NCBI RefSeq assembly: GCF_022267325.1
Contig: NZ_JAIZBG010000001.1
Location: forward strand, 558,001 to 622,000
Length of the DNA stretch: 64,000 nt
From: Leptospira sanjuanensis
GTDB lineage: Bacteria; Spirochaetota; Leptospiria; Leptospirales; Leptospiraceae
Direction of reading: 5' to 3'
How positions within the stretch are numbered: position 1 is the stretch's first letter; each line of letters opens with the position of its first letter. The translations under genes and the position numbers were made by a program. Below the pieces are notes generated by a model that saw only the letters and a program-made list of their open reading frames with translations, did not search any database and was not told the DNA's origin. Below are positions 30,960-57,419 of the stretch, in pieces.

Positions 30960-33038
30960 ATGAAAAGAACCGCGTCGATCCTTGTAACGATTTGTTTCTT
31001 CGCTTATCAAAATTGTTCTCCTTCCGATTCGAAGGAAAATTCGATTCTTTCTTTGTTAAACACGAAGATCGACGTTAGGTCCGATTTGGAAAACGGAACA
31101 AAAACGTTTTTATCCGGAGAAGGAACGTCGAACGTTTTTCATTCTTTGGAATATCGAAATCTTCCCGAATCGAGAAGGATTTCCATCGGAGAAAAGACGT
31201 ATTCGGCGAAAACCGATCCGATCTTTGTCGATTCTTTAGGAAGAGAGGCGAACTTTCGGGGATTTAATATTTCCGGAAATACGAAACTCGTTCAGCACGG
31301 ATTTAAACCCTTCCAAAACGAATCGGACGCGGAGATTGCGTTTGCACGATTGGGAAAAACTACGGGATCGAATATGATTCGTTTTACGATCGCTTGGGAA
31401 GGAGTTCATACGGCCGTCGATACGATCGATTATGCGTATCTCGACGCCGTAATCGATCAAATGAAGAAGGCGATCGCGTTGAAGATGTATGTTCTTGTCG
31501 ATTATCATCAGGATCTATTCTCCCGAAATCTATTCAACAAAAACTCGTGGTATACGGGAAACGGAGCGCCGAAGTGGGTAACCCCTGCGGGGACATATCC
31601 GAACGAATATTGCGGAATCGTTTGCGCGAATTGGAGTCAGAACAACCTTACCAACGAGGCGGTCCGAAAAGGATTTCGGAATTTTTGGAACGACGCTTCG
31701 TTTAACACTTCCGCGGGAACCAGAAGAATGCAGACCGAATTTGTTTGGCAATTGGGAAAGGCCGCAAAATACATTCAAGAACGCTTAACTACCGAAGAAT
31801 TCGATTTCATTCTGGGAATCGATCCGTTCAACGAACCCGTGGACGGAGGAATGGAAGGACTTTCACCGGCACAATGGGACAATCGGAAGTTATGGTCTTT
31901 TTACGGAAGAATTCGTCAGGAATTGAACGCGAACGGATGGGAATCCAAATTCGTATATGCGGAACCTCTTGTATTCTGGAATACGAATGTAGGAAGCGCG
32001 ATCGTTCCTCCCACGGGCGGAGGCCATCTGACTACTTTGCCCGGGCCGGGTTTTGTGTTTAATTCCCATTTTTACGACGCGGGAAGAATGGGAACGGATC
32101 TGACCGGAATCGACAACGCGACGTATTTTAAATATTTGGACGAGATCCGAACCGAAACGAGATTTTTGAAAATTCCCGTGTTCTTGAGCGAGTTCGGGAT
32201 GTGGTTGAACGGAGTCGGCGCGAAAGACACTCCTAGAATGATTTCCGCCGTGTATCAGGCGATGGAAATTTCGGATGTGGGACAGTCGACTAAGACTCGT
32301 TATGCGGACTTTTATTCCCTTTTGGTTTCGGGAACACAATGGCACTGGGATTATTATTACGACAATCATTTCGAATATATGAACGGGAACACCTCCAAGC
32401 TGATCACGAAAAAGGACGCTTGGAACGACGAGAATTTTTCGGTGATTGGAAATTACGGAACGACCTGGAATGTGGATTATCGTGCGATTCAAAGGAGTTA
32501 TCCGAGAAGGTCACAGGGAAGAATTTTAAGTTTTTATTATAATACACTCGGTGCGGATTCTTGGAACAATCCGTACGCCTGGGGAGGAATTCGACCGAAG
32601 ATAAACGGAACCACGTATTTTTCCGATCGAAGATTTTCGATTCTGATTTGGAAAGGAAGAAGTTCAGAAGCGCCCACGGAGATCTTTATTCCTCCGCATT
32701 TTTCGGCGCAGAATCTGGTTTTGATTTCCGATTCCGGAATTTACAACAAAACTTTGTCCGCATCGATTGCGAACGGATTTAACGAATCGATTCTTATTCC
32801 CGATCCGGATAGAATGACCGGTTCCGGTTCCCTTTTGGTTTCCTGGGACGATTTGGAAGCGGGTGAAAATGAGGAAACGATCCATTACGTTTTGATTGTG
32901 GATGGAAACGGAGTTTCTTATACGGATGAGTGGTTGGCGTTACTGCAAGCGGATTTGAACCGAAGAATTTTGAACGAGAAAAAGAGTCCGGTTTATTTAA
33001 TCGGAAAGATGACGTACGGGGGTTATCCTGCGCAGTAG
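30960..33038 (+). CDS. Lipoprotein glycoside hydrolase, GH5 endoglycoceramidase-like
   Basis: This encodes 692 residues. A signal with lipobox-like end (ILVTICFFAYQNC) makes it a lipoprotein at the envelope. The GH5 barrel shows FRGFNISGNTK, NMIRFTIAWEGV, YVLVDYHQDLF and the acid/base E292 in DPFNEPVDGG. The nucleophile is E411 in LSEFGMW. The order matches endoglycosylceramidases and related cellulase-like enzymes. A C-terminal beta domain (about 520-650) is also present. Substrate would be a glycosphingolipid or a beta-glucan; this is inference from family only. Confidence 0.9.
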   Translation: MKRTASILVTICFFAYQNCSPSDSKENSILSLLNTKIDVRSDLENGTKTFLSGEGTSNVFHSLEYRNLPESRRISIGEKTYSAKTDPIFVDSLGREANFRGFNISGNTKLVQHGFKPFQNESDAEIAFARLGKTTGSNMIRFTIAWEGVHTAVDTIDYAYLDAVIDQMKKAIALKMYVLVDYHQDLFSRNLFNKNSWYTGNGAPKWVTPAGTYPNEYCGIVCANWSQNNLTNEAVRKGFRNFWNDASFNTSAGTRRMQTEFVWQLGKAAKYIQERLTTEEFDFILGIDPFNEPVDGGMEGLSPAQWDNRKLWSFYGRIRQELNANGWESKFVYAEPLVFWNTNVGSAIVPPTGGGHLTTLPGPGFVFNSHFYDAGRMGTDLTGIDNATYFKYLDEIRTETRFLKIPVFLSEFGMWLNGVGAKDTPRMISAVYQAMEISDVGQSTKTRYADFYSLLVSGTQWHWDYYYDNHFEYMNGNTSKLITKKDAWNDENFSVIGNYGTTWNVDYRAIQRSYPRRSQGRILSFYYNTLGADSWNNPYAWGGIRPKINGTTYFSDRRFSILIWKGRSSEAPTEIFIPPHFSAQNLVLISDSGIYNKTLSASIANGFNESILIPDPDRMTGSGSLLVSWDDLEAGENEETIHYVLIVDGNGVSYTDEWLALLQADLNRRILNEKKSPVYLIGKMTYGGYPAQ

Positions 33039-33063
33039 GGGAGAATGTTGTAGGGTGATTTTA

Positions 33064-33252
33064 TCGTAGTTCCTACGCTTTTTCCGTAAAACATCGAGCC
33101 CCGCCCTGTTTTTGGGTGGTGGGGTGATGAGCGACCCGTAGAGAGCGAGTCGCTGAGTTTTTAGGCGGCGGGAAATCTTACGAAAATCTCCCTATCACGG
33201 AAAAACTTTTCCGCAACGAAAAATTTTATCTCACGCTTTGTAGGAACTCCGA
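33064..33252. repeat. MITE-like palindromic element, copy A
   Basis: The ends are inverted: TCGTAGTTCCTAC (33064-33076) and GTAGGAACTCCGA (33240-33252), 12 of 13 matching. A GC-rich core hairpin (GCCCCGCCC then GGGTGGTGGGG) lies inside. The element shares end, core and the CACGGAAAAACTTTTCCG-type segment with the copies near 53.3 and 61.8 kb. It fills the gap between convergent genes (GH5 and crcB). No open frame lies inside. Confidence 0.75.
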
Positions 33253-33263
33253 CGACGAACGAC

Positions 33264-33647
33264 TCAAAAACTTTTTCCGACCCAAGCCCCGAACAGAGCC
33301 AGCCCGATTCCGCCGAAAACGCTCACCAAACTATATGCAATAAGTAGCATATAGTTCTCCGTTCGAAACATCTGCAACGTTTCATAGGAGAAAGTCGAAA
33401 ACGTGGTAAACCCTCCGCATAGACCGGAAGCAAGAAAGAATTTCCACTGGGGATCGAATGCGGGAAAACGATCAAAAACCGCATAAACGACTCCGATGAT
33501 AAACGATCCGAAAAGGTTTGCGGTTAAAGTTCCCCAAGGAAGCATAAAACCGAGAACCGTTCCGAACCAATATTGAAGGCAATAACGAAAAACGCTTCCG
33601 AGTGCGCCGCCGATTCCGATCCAGAGTAAGGTTCTTTCAAGACTCAT
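33264..33647 (-). CDS. crcB: Fluoride channel CrcB/Fluc
   Basis: This encodes 127 residues with four hydrophobic helices. It has [17 protein letters not shown] at the start, [15 protein letters not shown] in the pore and [15 protein letters not shown], the CrcB signature. Fluc dimers export fluoride passively. It overlaps the next upstream gene by four bases, so the two are translationally coupled. No fluoride riboswitch was recognised upstream. Confidence 0.95.
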   Translation of the reverse strand: MSLERTLLWIGIGGALGSVFRYCLQYWFGTVLGFMLPWGTLTANLFGSFIIGVVYAVFDRFPAFDPQWKFFLASGLCGGFTTFSTFSYETLQMFRTENYMLLIAYSLVSVFGGIGLALFGAWVGKSF

Positions 33648-34048
33648 AAATTCTTGTTCCGTTCCTTAAAATAACGGTAGATCTGATACAGCCCGACTCC
33701 GAGCGTCACGATCGAATCATCCACGGGTCCCGGTGCCAAATTCGGAGCGATCCAATAGAGAAGAATGACGAGAACGGGCCAGAAAATTCGCAACGTTTCG
33801 ACGGGTTTCGAATCCTTAATACCGAACCAAATCCCGACTAACAAGGCTAATACGACGCTGATGAGAATTCCCGCAAAAAGGAGAACGTGTTTTCCCGCAA
33901 GAAGAGTCCAATCGGCAAACGTATGCGCGTTTCCGTAATCGTCCTTCAGAAAGAGAATCGTTCCGCTGAGTGCGGCAAAAAAAGTGAAAAAGGGAATCAA
34001 CATTCCCCATAAACAACCGTATTTGATTTTACCGGAAACGTCGGACAT
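33644..34048 (-). CDS. Hypothetical membrane protein coupled to crcB
   Basis: This encodes 134 residues with about four hydrophobic stretches ([73 protein letters not shown]). It ends inside the crcB start codon region and follows prfB by 34 bases. No family is recognised. The overlap points to a joint role or at least joint expression with CrcB. Confidence 0.75.
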   Translation of the reverse strand: MSDVSGKIKYGCLWGMLIPFFTFFAALSGTILFLKDDYGNAHTFADWTLLAGKHVLLFAGILISVVLALLVGIWFGIKDSKPVETLRIFWPVLVILLYWIAPNLAPGPVDDSIVTLGVGLYQIYRYFKERNKNL

Positions 34049-34082
34049 CTTTTGATTCTCTCGGAAAATATATTCAGAAAAC

Positions 34083-35186
<1,104 letters not shown>

Positions 35187-35240
35187 ATGCTTTGCTTCGA
35201 TCGATTTGATGATTTCCGGTTATCCTTGGGATGAACGGAG

Positions 35241-36086
<846 letters not shown>

Positions 36087-36090
36087 AGGT

Positions 36091-40009
<3,919 letters not shown>

Positions 40010-40099
40010 GGCCGTTAAAAACAGGTTTTCCTGCTTTTTCCCGGGGTCAAGAGGATTCAAACTGATCCGTCTTGGAGAAGGGAAAAATTGACCTTGAGC

Positions 40100-40534
40100 T
40101 TACTTTTTAGGCGATCTTGTATTTTGTCTCAAAGCGGTTTTTTTAGAGGAAGAATTTCCTTTGTTAAGAATTCCACCCTTTCGATCCGTCGACTTCGGCT
40201 TATATTTTAACACGGACCGGATCGAACTGCGTATTTCCTTCCAAGGAAACGGATCCGTATCGCGTATCTTCAAACGGGCTTTTCCGCCGATCAAGGATGG
40301 AAATTTCTTTCTGAGTTCGGTCAAAGCCTGCGACTTGCAGAGATAGATCGACAGGGAATTCTTTTCGGAAACGAGCGAGATCCAATTGTCGTCGACTCTG
40401 TATGTCGGCGTATGATTTTGCATCGATTCGAAGATTTCGGGAAACGTTTCCACGATCCAAGAACGGATCGCGAGAATTCTTTCCCTGCGAATTTCAGGCA
40501 GATTGTCGATATAACGAAGAATCGCCGAGGACAT
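40100..40534 (-). CDS. DUF1801 family protein
   Basis: This encodes 144 residues from the ATG at 40534, where the DUF1801 domain begins (ILRYIDNLPEIRRERILAIR). It also has FESMQNHTPTYRV, SIYLCKSQALTELRKKF and KIRDTDPFPWKEIRS. A basic tail follows (STDRKGGILNKGNSSSKK). Small soluble family of unknown function, sometimes linked to iron or stress. No Shine-Dalgarno is visible before 40534. Confidence 0.7.
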   Translation of the reverse strand: MSSAILRYIDNLPEIRRERILAIRSWIVETFPEIFESMQNHTPTYRVDDNWISLVSEKNSLSIYLCKSQALTELRKKFPSLIGGKARLKIRDTDPFPWKEIRSSIRSVLKYKPKSTDRKGGILNKGNSSSKKTALRQNTRSPKK

Positions 40535-40607
40535 AATAAACGTGGGAACGGGTATAAACGAAAAGAGATACATATCGATTCGGTCAAAAATAAAATTCCA
40601 AAAAATT

Positions 40608-41399
40608 CTATTTCGCCTTTCCTCCTTTACGGTTTGCGGACTTGAGAGGATTCGATTTCGCGTTATTTTTGTTCTGATTTTGTTTTTCAAATTCTAAGGA
40701 AAACTTTCGGAGATTCTCAGCGGCGGAACTCAATTCTTCTTTTGGAAACGGAAACTCGAATGGGTTCTTGATTCCTAAAATGGATGAGAAAAGATAGTGG
40801 GAATTTTTCGAGTCCTCATAGATCGAATCGGGATCGATATCGTTGAACCCGAGCATGTAGAACGCGAATTTTTCGTTCTGCACGTTTCCCATCGCAACGA
40901 TTGTCTCCGCCAAGAATTCCGCGGGCATCGTCGTAGAAAACGAACCGTCCTTTTGCCCTTCCGCGATCAAGTCCTTGAGGAATGCGACGTCCCGTTTGAA
41001 GATTTCCTTTTCGAGTTTCGCTTTGAGGGTCTGGTTTTCGGGCAAATAAATCGCTTTGAGAAAAAAGAATACCATCTCCGGATTCTTGTTTACCCAATCG
41101 AAATGAAGTTCGTGAATAATTTTAAGTTTATCTAATGTGTTTTTCGGTTTTCGGCCGTTCACATCCGAGAGCAGCTGCTGAGTAAGTTCGTCGCTCATGA
41201 ATTTGATCAATTCCATGAGAAGTTCTTCCTTGGAATTGAAATGATGATAAAAGGTTCCTTTGGCGATTCCGAGTTCGTCGATGATGTCGTGAACGGAGGT
41301 GCTGTCGTAACCTTTCGTAAAGAAGAAGCCGCGCGCGCATTGTAGGATGTCGTCCCTGCGTTCCTTTCCCTTTTGTTTGTTTTGCGCGAACTTTTTCAT
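40608..41399 (-). CDS. TetR-family transcriptional regulator
   Basis: This encodes 263 residues from ATG 41399. The HTH lies near residues 15-60 (RDDILQCARGFFFTKGYDSTSVHDIIDELGIAKGTFYHHF). The helical C-domain is longer than usual, with an Asn/Lys-rich tail (NQNKNNAKSNPLKSANRKG). A perfect dyad sits directly before its start, so it likely represses itself. The target operon could be the same-strand genes downstream. Confidence 0.93.
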   Translation of the reverse strand: MKKFAQNKQKGKERRDDILQCARGFFFTKGYDSTSVHDIIDELGIAKGTFYHHFNSKEELLMELIKFMSDELTQQLLSDVNGRKPKNTLDKLKIIHELHFDWVNKNPEMVFFFLKAIYLPENQTLKAKLEKEIFKRDVAFLKDLIAEGQKDGSFSTTMPAEFLAETIVAMGNVQNEKFAFYMLGFNDIDPDSIYEDSKNSHYLFSSILGIKNPFEFPFPKEELSSAAENLRKFSLEFEKQNQNKNNAKSNPLKSANRKGGKAK

Positions 41400-41407
41400 G
41401 GCTAAAA

Positions 41408-41424
41408 ACCGACCGACGGTCGGT
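41408..41424. promoter_or_regulatory. Perfect 17-bp operator-like dyad before the TetR gene
   Basis: ACCGACCG, one central A, and CGGTCGGT form a perfect inverted repeat. It ends eight bases upstream of the TetR ATG. TetR operators (GACCGACCGTCGGTC type) look like this. Confidence 0.75.
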
Positions 41425-41474
41425 CTATTTTCCGAGAGTGGGGACGCCGTGGTCAACCAAAAATTTTACGGAAG

Positions 41475-41543
41475 AATGTGGGAACTCCTTCTGAATGGGG
41501 ACCGGGATTTCTCCGTTGGAGCAAGAAATGTGGGAACTCCTTC
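41475..41543. repeat. Direct repeat pair with the MITE-end motif
   Basis: The 17-mer AATGTGGGAACTCCTTC occurs at 41475-41491 and 41527-41543. Its GGGAACTCC core is close to the GTAGGAACTCC end of the MITE-like element near 33.2 kb. It lies in the gap between TetR and the SpsF/PseG gene, and may be an element remnant. Confidence 0.55.
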
Positions 41544-41545
41544 GT

Positions 41546-44747
<3,202 letters not shown>

Positions 44748-44796
44748 GGCTCGGATTTAGTATCGGTCGAATATCGAAAGATCGTAATACGCAAAA

Positions 44797-45828
44797 TCAA
44801 TCCAGGTGGAATGTCTCCTCGCGAAGAGGGATCTTATTTTCCTTTCTATATGCGTCGTCGAAGATTTGGATAGGAAGTTCGGCCCTCGTTTCTTTCAGCC
44901 ATTTGTGAAACGTGTCTTCTTCCTTATCTCGATACAAAATGTTTTGAATTCCACCGCGCAGGTTTTCCATCGGAGTCGGTCTTTTTCCTTCGATTTTCAA
45001 AATGCAGTATCGTTTTCTTTCGTCGCGGAACACGTCGGAAACTCCTCCGTTGGGAAGAGGGGCTGCGATCGAAGCGGTGACCTTGCTGTATTTGTAAAGA
45101 TCAAAGGAAGAAATCCATTCGACCAAACCTCTCCTTGCGCGAAGAGTCGGATCGTTTCTCGGAGATCCCGCGATCAACGCGAAAGAAGAAGGATCGGAGA
45201 TGACGGACTTTCTGATTTCGGAAACTTCTTTATAAAGTCTATTTTCTTCCTGGACAGAATCGTTGTCGGGTGCGACCGCAATGATTCTGTAGCGAATTTC
45301 AAAACCGACTTTGTCCTTGTTTTGGTTATACCAGTTTCTGATTTCGCTTTCGCTCGGAGGAGGCACGGCCACTTTTAACTGGAGAAGCTGTCCTTTCTTG
45401 ATTTGATACGGAAGTTCCGTAACCCAGAGTTCGAAAGGCATTCCGGAAGAACCTTCCATCGCCTTTTCGAATTGTTTGCGGTTCGTGACTCCCATCACTT
45501 CCATTCGTTTTTCGATTTCGGCCTCGACTCTTTGTTCGTTGACCTGAACGGATTCTTCTTCCGCGATCACGTCCACGATGGCGCGGTCGATGAGAAAGTC
45601 GATGACTCTGGTTCTAAGTGATTTGCGGTAGTCTTCGTGTTTTAAGTGTTTTTGAAGACGGTTGTATTTTTCGGTCGCGTCGTCGAGGTCCAGTTCGGAG
45701 ATCGAAACGGTTCCCACGGTGGCGATGACTCGGTTGAGAGATTCGGCGGATTGAACCGGTTTGTGCAGAAACAGGAATCCAAACATCCCTGCAAAGAAGA
45801 ACGTTTTTGCGTATGTTTGTCGTTTCAT
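44797..45828 (-). CDS. SurA/PrsA-like exported chaperone (LIC12922-like)
   Basis: This encodes 343 residues from ATG 45828, which has TGGAGC upstream. A signal peptide ends around VQSAES. A SurA N-domain follows ([18 protein letters not shown]), then helical pairs with [18 protein letters not shown] and [21 protein letters not shown] parvulin-like PPIase part contains [18 protein letters not shown] and [23 protein letters not shown]. It should help outer-membrane protein folding in the periplasm. It closely resembles the Leptospira protein LIC12922 in layout. Confidence 0.88.
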   Translation of the reverse strand: MKRQTYAKTFFFAGMFGFLFLHKPVQSAESLNRVIATVGTVSISELDLDDATEKYNRLQKHLKHEDYRKSLRTRVIDFLIDRAIVDVIAEEESVQVNEQRVEAEIEKRMEVMGVTNRKQFEKAMEGSSGMPFELWVTELPYQIKKGQLLQLKVAVPPPSESEIRNWYNQNKDKVGFEIRYRIIAVAPDNDSVQEENRLYKEVSEIRKSVISDPSSFALIAGSPRNDPTLRARRGLVEWISSFDLYKYSKVTASIAAPLPNGGVSDVFRDERKRYCILKIEGKRPTPMENLRGGIQNILYRDKEEDTFHKWLKETRAELPIQIFDDAYRKENKIPLREETFHLD

Positions 45829-45908
45829 AAACGGCTCCAAAGGGAAGAATGCCTTTGATCTGTAAGATCCCCGGCAAGATCCCTTGGTTCAACCGTTTTT
45901 CTTCGATT

Positions 45909-47987
<2,079 letters not shown>

Positions 47988-48170
47988 ATCGTTCTACCTT
48001 TTAACCGCCGAATTGGGAAAAGTTATTGTATCGAAAAATAGAATTCTATCAATTCAAATATTCATCCCTTAAGGATTCGTGGACTTAGAATTATAATTTA
48101 CGATAATCTTATAAAAACTAAGAACGAGCTCTTTCGGTACGTTCTCGACCTAACGTATCCGCATCTTTTT

Positions 48171-50249
<2,079 letters not shown>

Positions 50250-50260
50250 GTTGTTTGCTC

Positions 50261-52348
<2,088 letters not shown>

Positions 52349-52790
52349 TGTATAAACTCCGAGAGCGTTACTCGAGAAATAGAAAAAGATGATTAAAAGA
52401 GGATGGGACGAATCGTTCGAGCAAAATATTCCTAACTTATAAAAAATTCATTCGTTTTTATGTAAAGAGAACGGTTTAGGCTTCTATGTCGCATAGACCT
52501 CGTTTCTCCCCGGAGTGAAAGTTAGGACGTATCTTGCGGCGGCGGAAAGTTGAAAATCATATTTTCAAAACTCACACGAAAGTTAGAAATTCGGGAGAAT
52601 AAAAAGCGGCACTCACCGATCGTTTCGTGATATTCACTTGTCCGATCCGAATTCTTTGATACGTTAGAAGCAAAGGGAAGCGGTGATAGAGTTTGTTCGA
52701 TTTTAGAGTGAAAGGTTTATCACTGTTTTCTTTTTTTCACAAAGATAGATTTTTCCAGTTCCCTTCCAAAAAATTTTGGAGGTTTTAACC
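52349..52790. other. Divergent promoter region between MCP 3 and a small membrane protein gene
   Basis: About 440 bp with AT-rich parts near 52430-52460 and 52735-52775. GTGATA and TATCAC, about 32 bases apart (52683 and 52718), form a weak inverted pair. No gene, RNA structure or clear sigma-28 promoter was recognised. Confidence 0.5.
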
Positions 52791-53198
52791 ATGTCGCTTT
52801 CTGCGCGTGTATTCCTATTGCGGATCAACGGCGTGATGCTCATGATCGCGTCTCTAGGCGGTTTTATCATCTTGGACGTTCTCGGAATTTTTTTCGGAAA
52901 GGGTCCCGCCCGTTTTCTTTTAGAAGGTCAGGAATTTATCGGAATCGGAGCGTTCGAAGCGCACGGACTCGCTTTTATACTCGGGGTTCTTCTTTTCCGC
53001 GCCGGAAAGGAACCGAAACGATATTGGCATGTCACCGCCGTCGCGATTCATGCTTTATTAGGAACCGCTAATATTCTCATGTGGGGAATTTTTATCGCGG
53101 TCAATAGTCTTCCTATGGGCTACGCGACGACGGCTATGCACTGGATTTTCGTTTTTCTACAACTGCTCGCCGTGTTTCAGTCGAAAAAAGAAGACTGA
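52791..53198 (+). CDS. Hypothetical four-helix membrane protein
   Basis: This encodes 135 residues from ATG 52791, with GGAGG ten bases upstream. There are four hydrophobic helices (LMIASLGGFIILDVLGIFF, IGAFEAHGLAFILGVLLF, ALLGTANILMWGIFIAV, ATTAMHWIFVFLQLLAVF) and short loops with conserved-looking His (EAHG, WHVTAVAIHA). No family is recognised. It converges on lysC. Confidence 0.75.
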   Translation: MSLSARVFLLRINGVMLMIASLGGFIILDVLGIFFGKGPARFLLEGQEFIGIGAFEAHGLAFILGVLLFRAGKEPKRYWHVTAVAIHALLGTANILMWGIFIAVNSLPMGYATTAMHWIFVFLQLLAVFQSKKED

Positions 53199-53280
53199 TT
53201 GCGGCGGACGAAGAGAATCGCGAAATTCAAACCTCGCTTTCTACCGTAACCTTATCCACAAACCCTGAATTGAAAGATAA

Positions 53281-53436
<156 letters not shown>

Positions 53437-53484
53437 AAAAATCAGTGAGAAAAACTCAAGCCTCGCTTTCTATCGATTGCGAGG

Positions 53485-54702
<1,218 letters not shown>

Positions 54703-54730
54703 AACCTTAACAGTCATGATTTTCTTTCAG

Positions 54731-54794
<64 letters not shown>

Positions 54795-54825
54795 AAAGGC
54801 TTTAAAACTGACGAAAGAAGAAACT

Positions 54826-56640
<1,815 letters not shown>

Positions 56641-56686
56641 CCTTCGCGGTTTGTTTCGGAGGACAAGACGCGATTGTATTTTGTTC

Positions 56687-56704
56687 ATTTTGAATATTCA
56701 AAAT
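56687..56704. promoter_or_regulatory. Perfect 18-bp palindrome between convergent genes
   Basis: ATTTTGAATATTCAAAAT is self-complementary with no loop, so it is a protein-binding site candidate rather than a terminator stem. It contains TTGAATATTCAA, the half sites of the ArsR-like dyad near 6.06 kb. It lies three bases from the DUF4442 stop. Confidence 0.4.
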
Positions 56705-56707
56705 TTA

Positions 56708-57229
56708 TTAAGTTTCGATGGTGCTAAGGTCGGCGTTTCTTTTTAGGGAAAGGCCGGGCTTTCTTCGGATGTAAATCGTTTTGTCCGTTTTGGCGATCAA
56801 TTCTCCGGATTGTTCTAATATCGGGATTTCCACTTTAAAGAACGTTTTCTTTTTGCGATCGCATTCTTCCCGAATTCGGATTAAATCCTCCGGGAGAATT
56901 TTGAATTCAGCGAAGACGTCGTTGGAAGTCGCTTTGAGATATTGGATCGAACCTTGAACGTCCCACAAAAGATAATTGTCTCCTAAATTTTCCTTCAGCA
57001 TCAAAAGAGGAATCGGATCCACGAACGCATACAAAGAACCCCCGAAGTGAGTGCCCATCAATCCTTTCGTTTTCCGATTGAGCGGCAGTTTTACTTTCAT
57101 CTCTCTCATGTCGTCCGTCATAAGAAGAATTCTTCCTCCGCATCTCCAATAAACCGGCCAACGCAAAAAGATCTTGAGTTGGTAGAGGAACGCTTTCCAA
57201 AAACGAAAGAATTTGATTTGGTGGTTCAT
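56708..57229 (-). CDS. DUF4442 hotdog-fold protein (thioesterase-like)
   Basis: This encodes 173 residues. After an amphipathic N-terminal part (KFFRFWKAFLYQLKIFLRW), the hotdog core has KGLMGTHFGGSLYAFVDPIPLLML, DVQGSIQYLKATSNDVFAEFKI and VEIPILEQSGELIAKTDKTIYI. It is related to PaaI/YiiD thioesterases, acting on acyl-CoA. No strong proof of activity is visible in sequence alone. Confidence 0.85.
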   Translation of the reverse strand: MNHQIKFFRFWKAFLYQLKIFLRWPVYWRCGGRILLMTDDMREMKVKLPLNRKTKGLMGTHFGGSLYAFVDPIPLLMLKENLGDNYLLWDVQGSIQYLKATSNDVFAEFKILPEDLIRIREECDRKKKTFFKVEIPILEQSGELIAKTDKTIYIRRKPGLSLKRNADLSTIET

Positions 57230-57419
57230 ATAAAGTTTTATATAAAACTATTTATAATTAGACGTCAAACTAAAATCGGAATTCTTTTTTGAGAAAGGAA
57301 AAACGGGACTTTTTCCTTTTCCGGAGACGGGCGAGATCGTGCCGAAGAACACGTTTTGGGAAAGAATTATGGATTGAAAAACAAATCGAATTCTATTTTT
57401 TGAAAAATCCGGGATAGTA

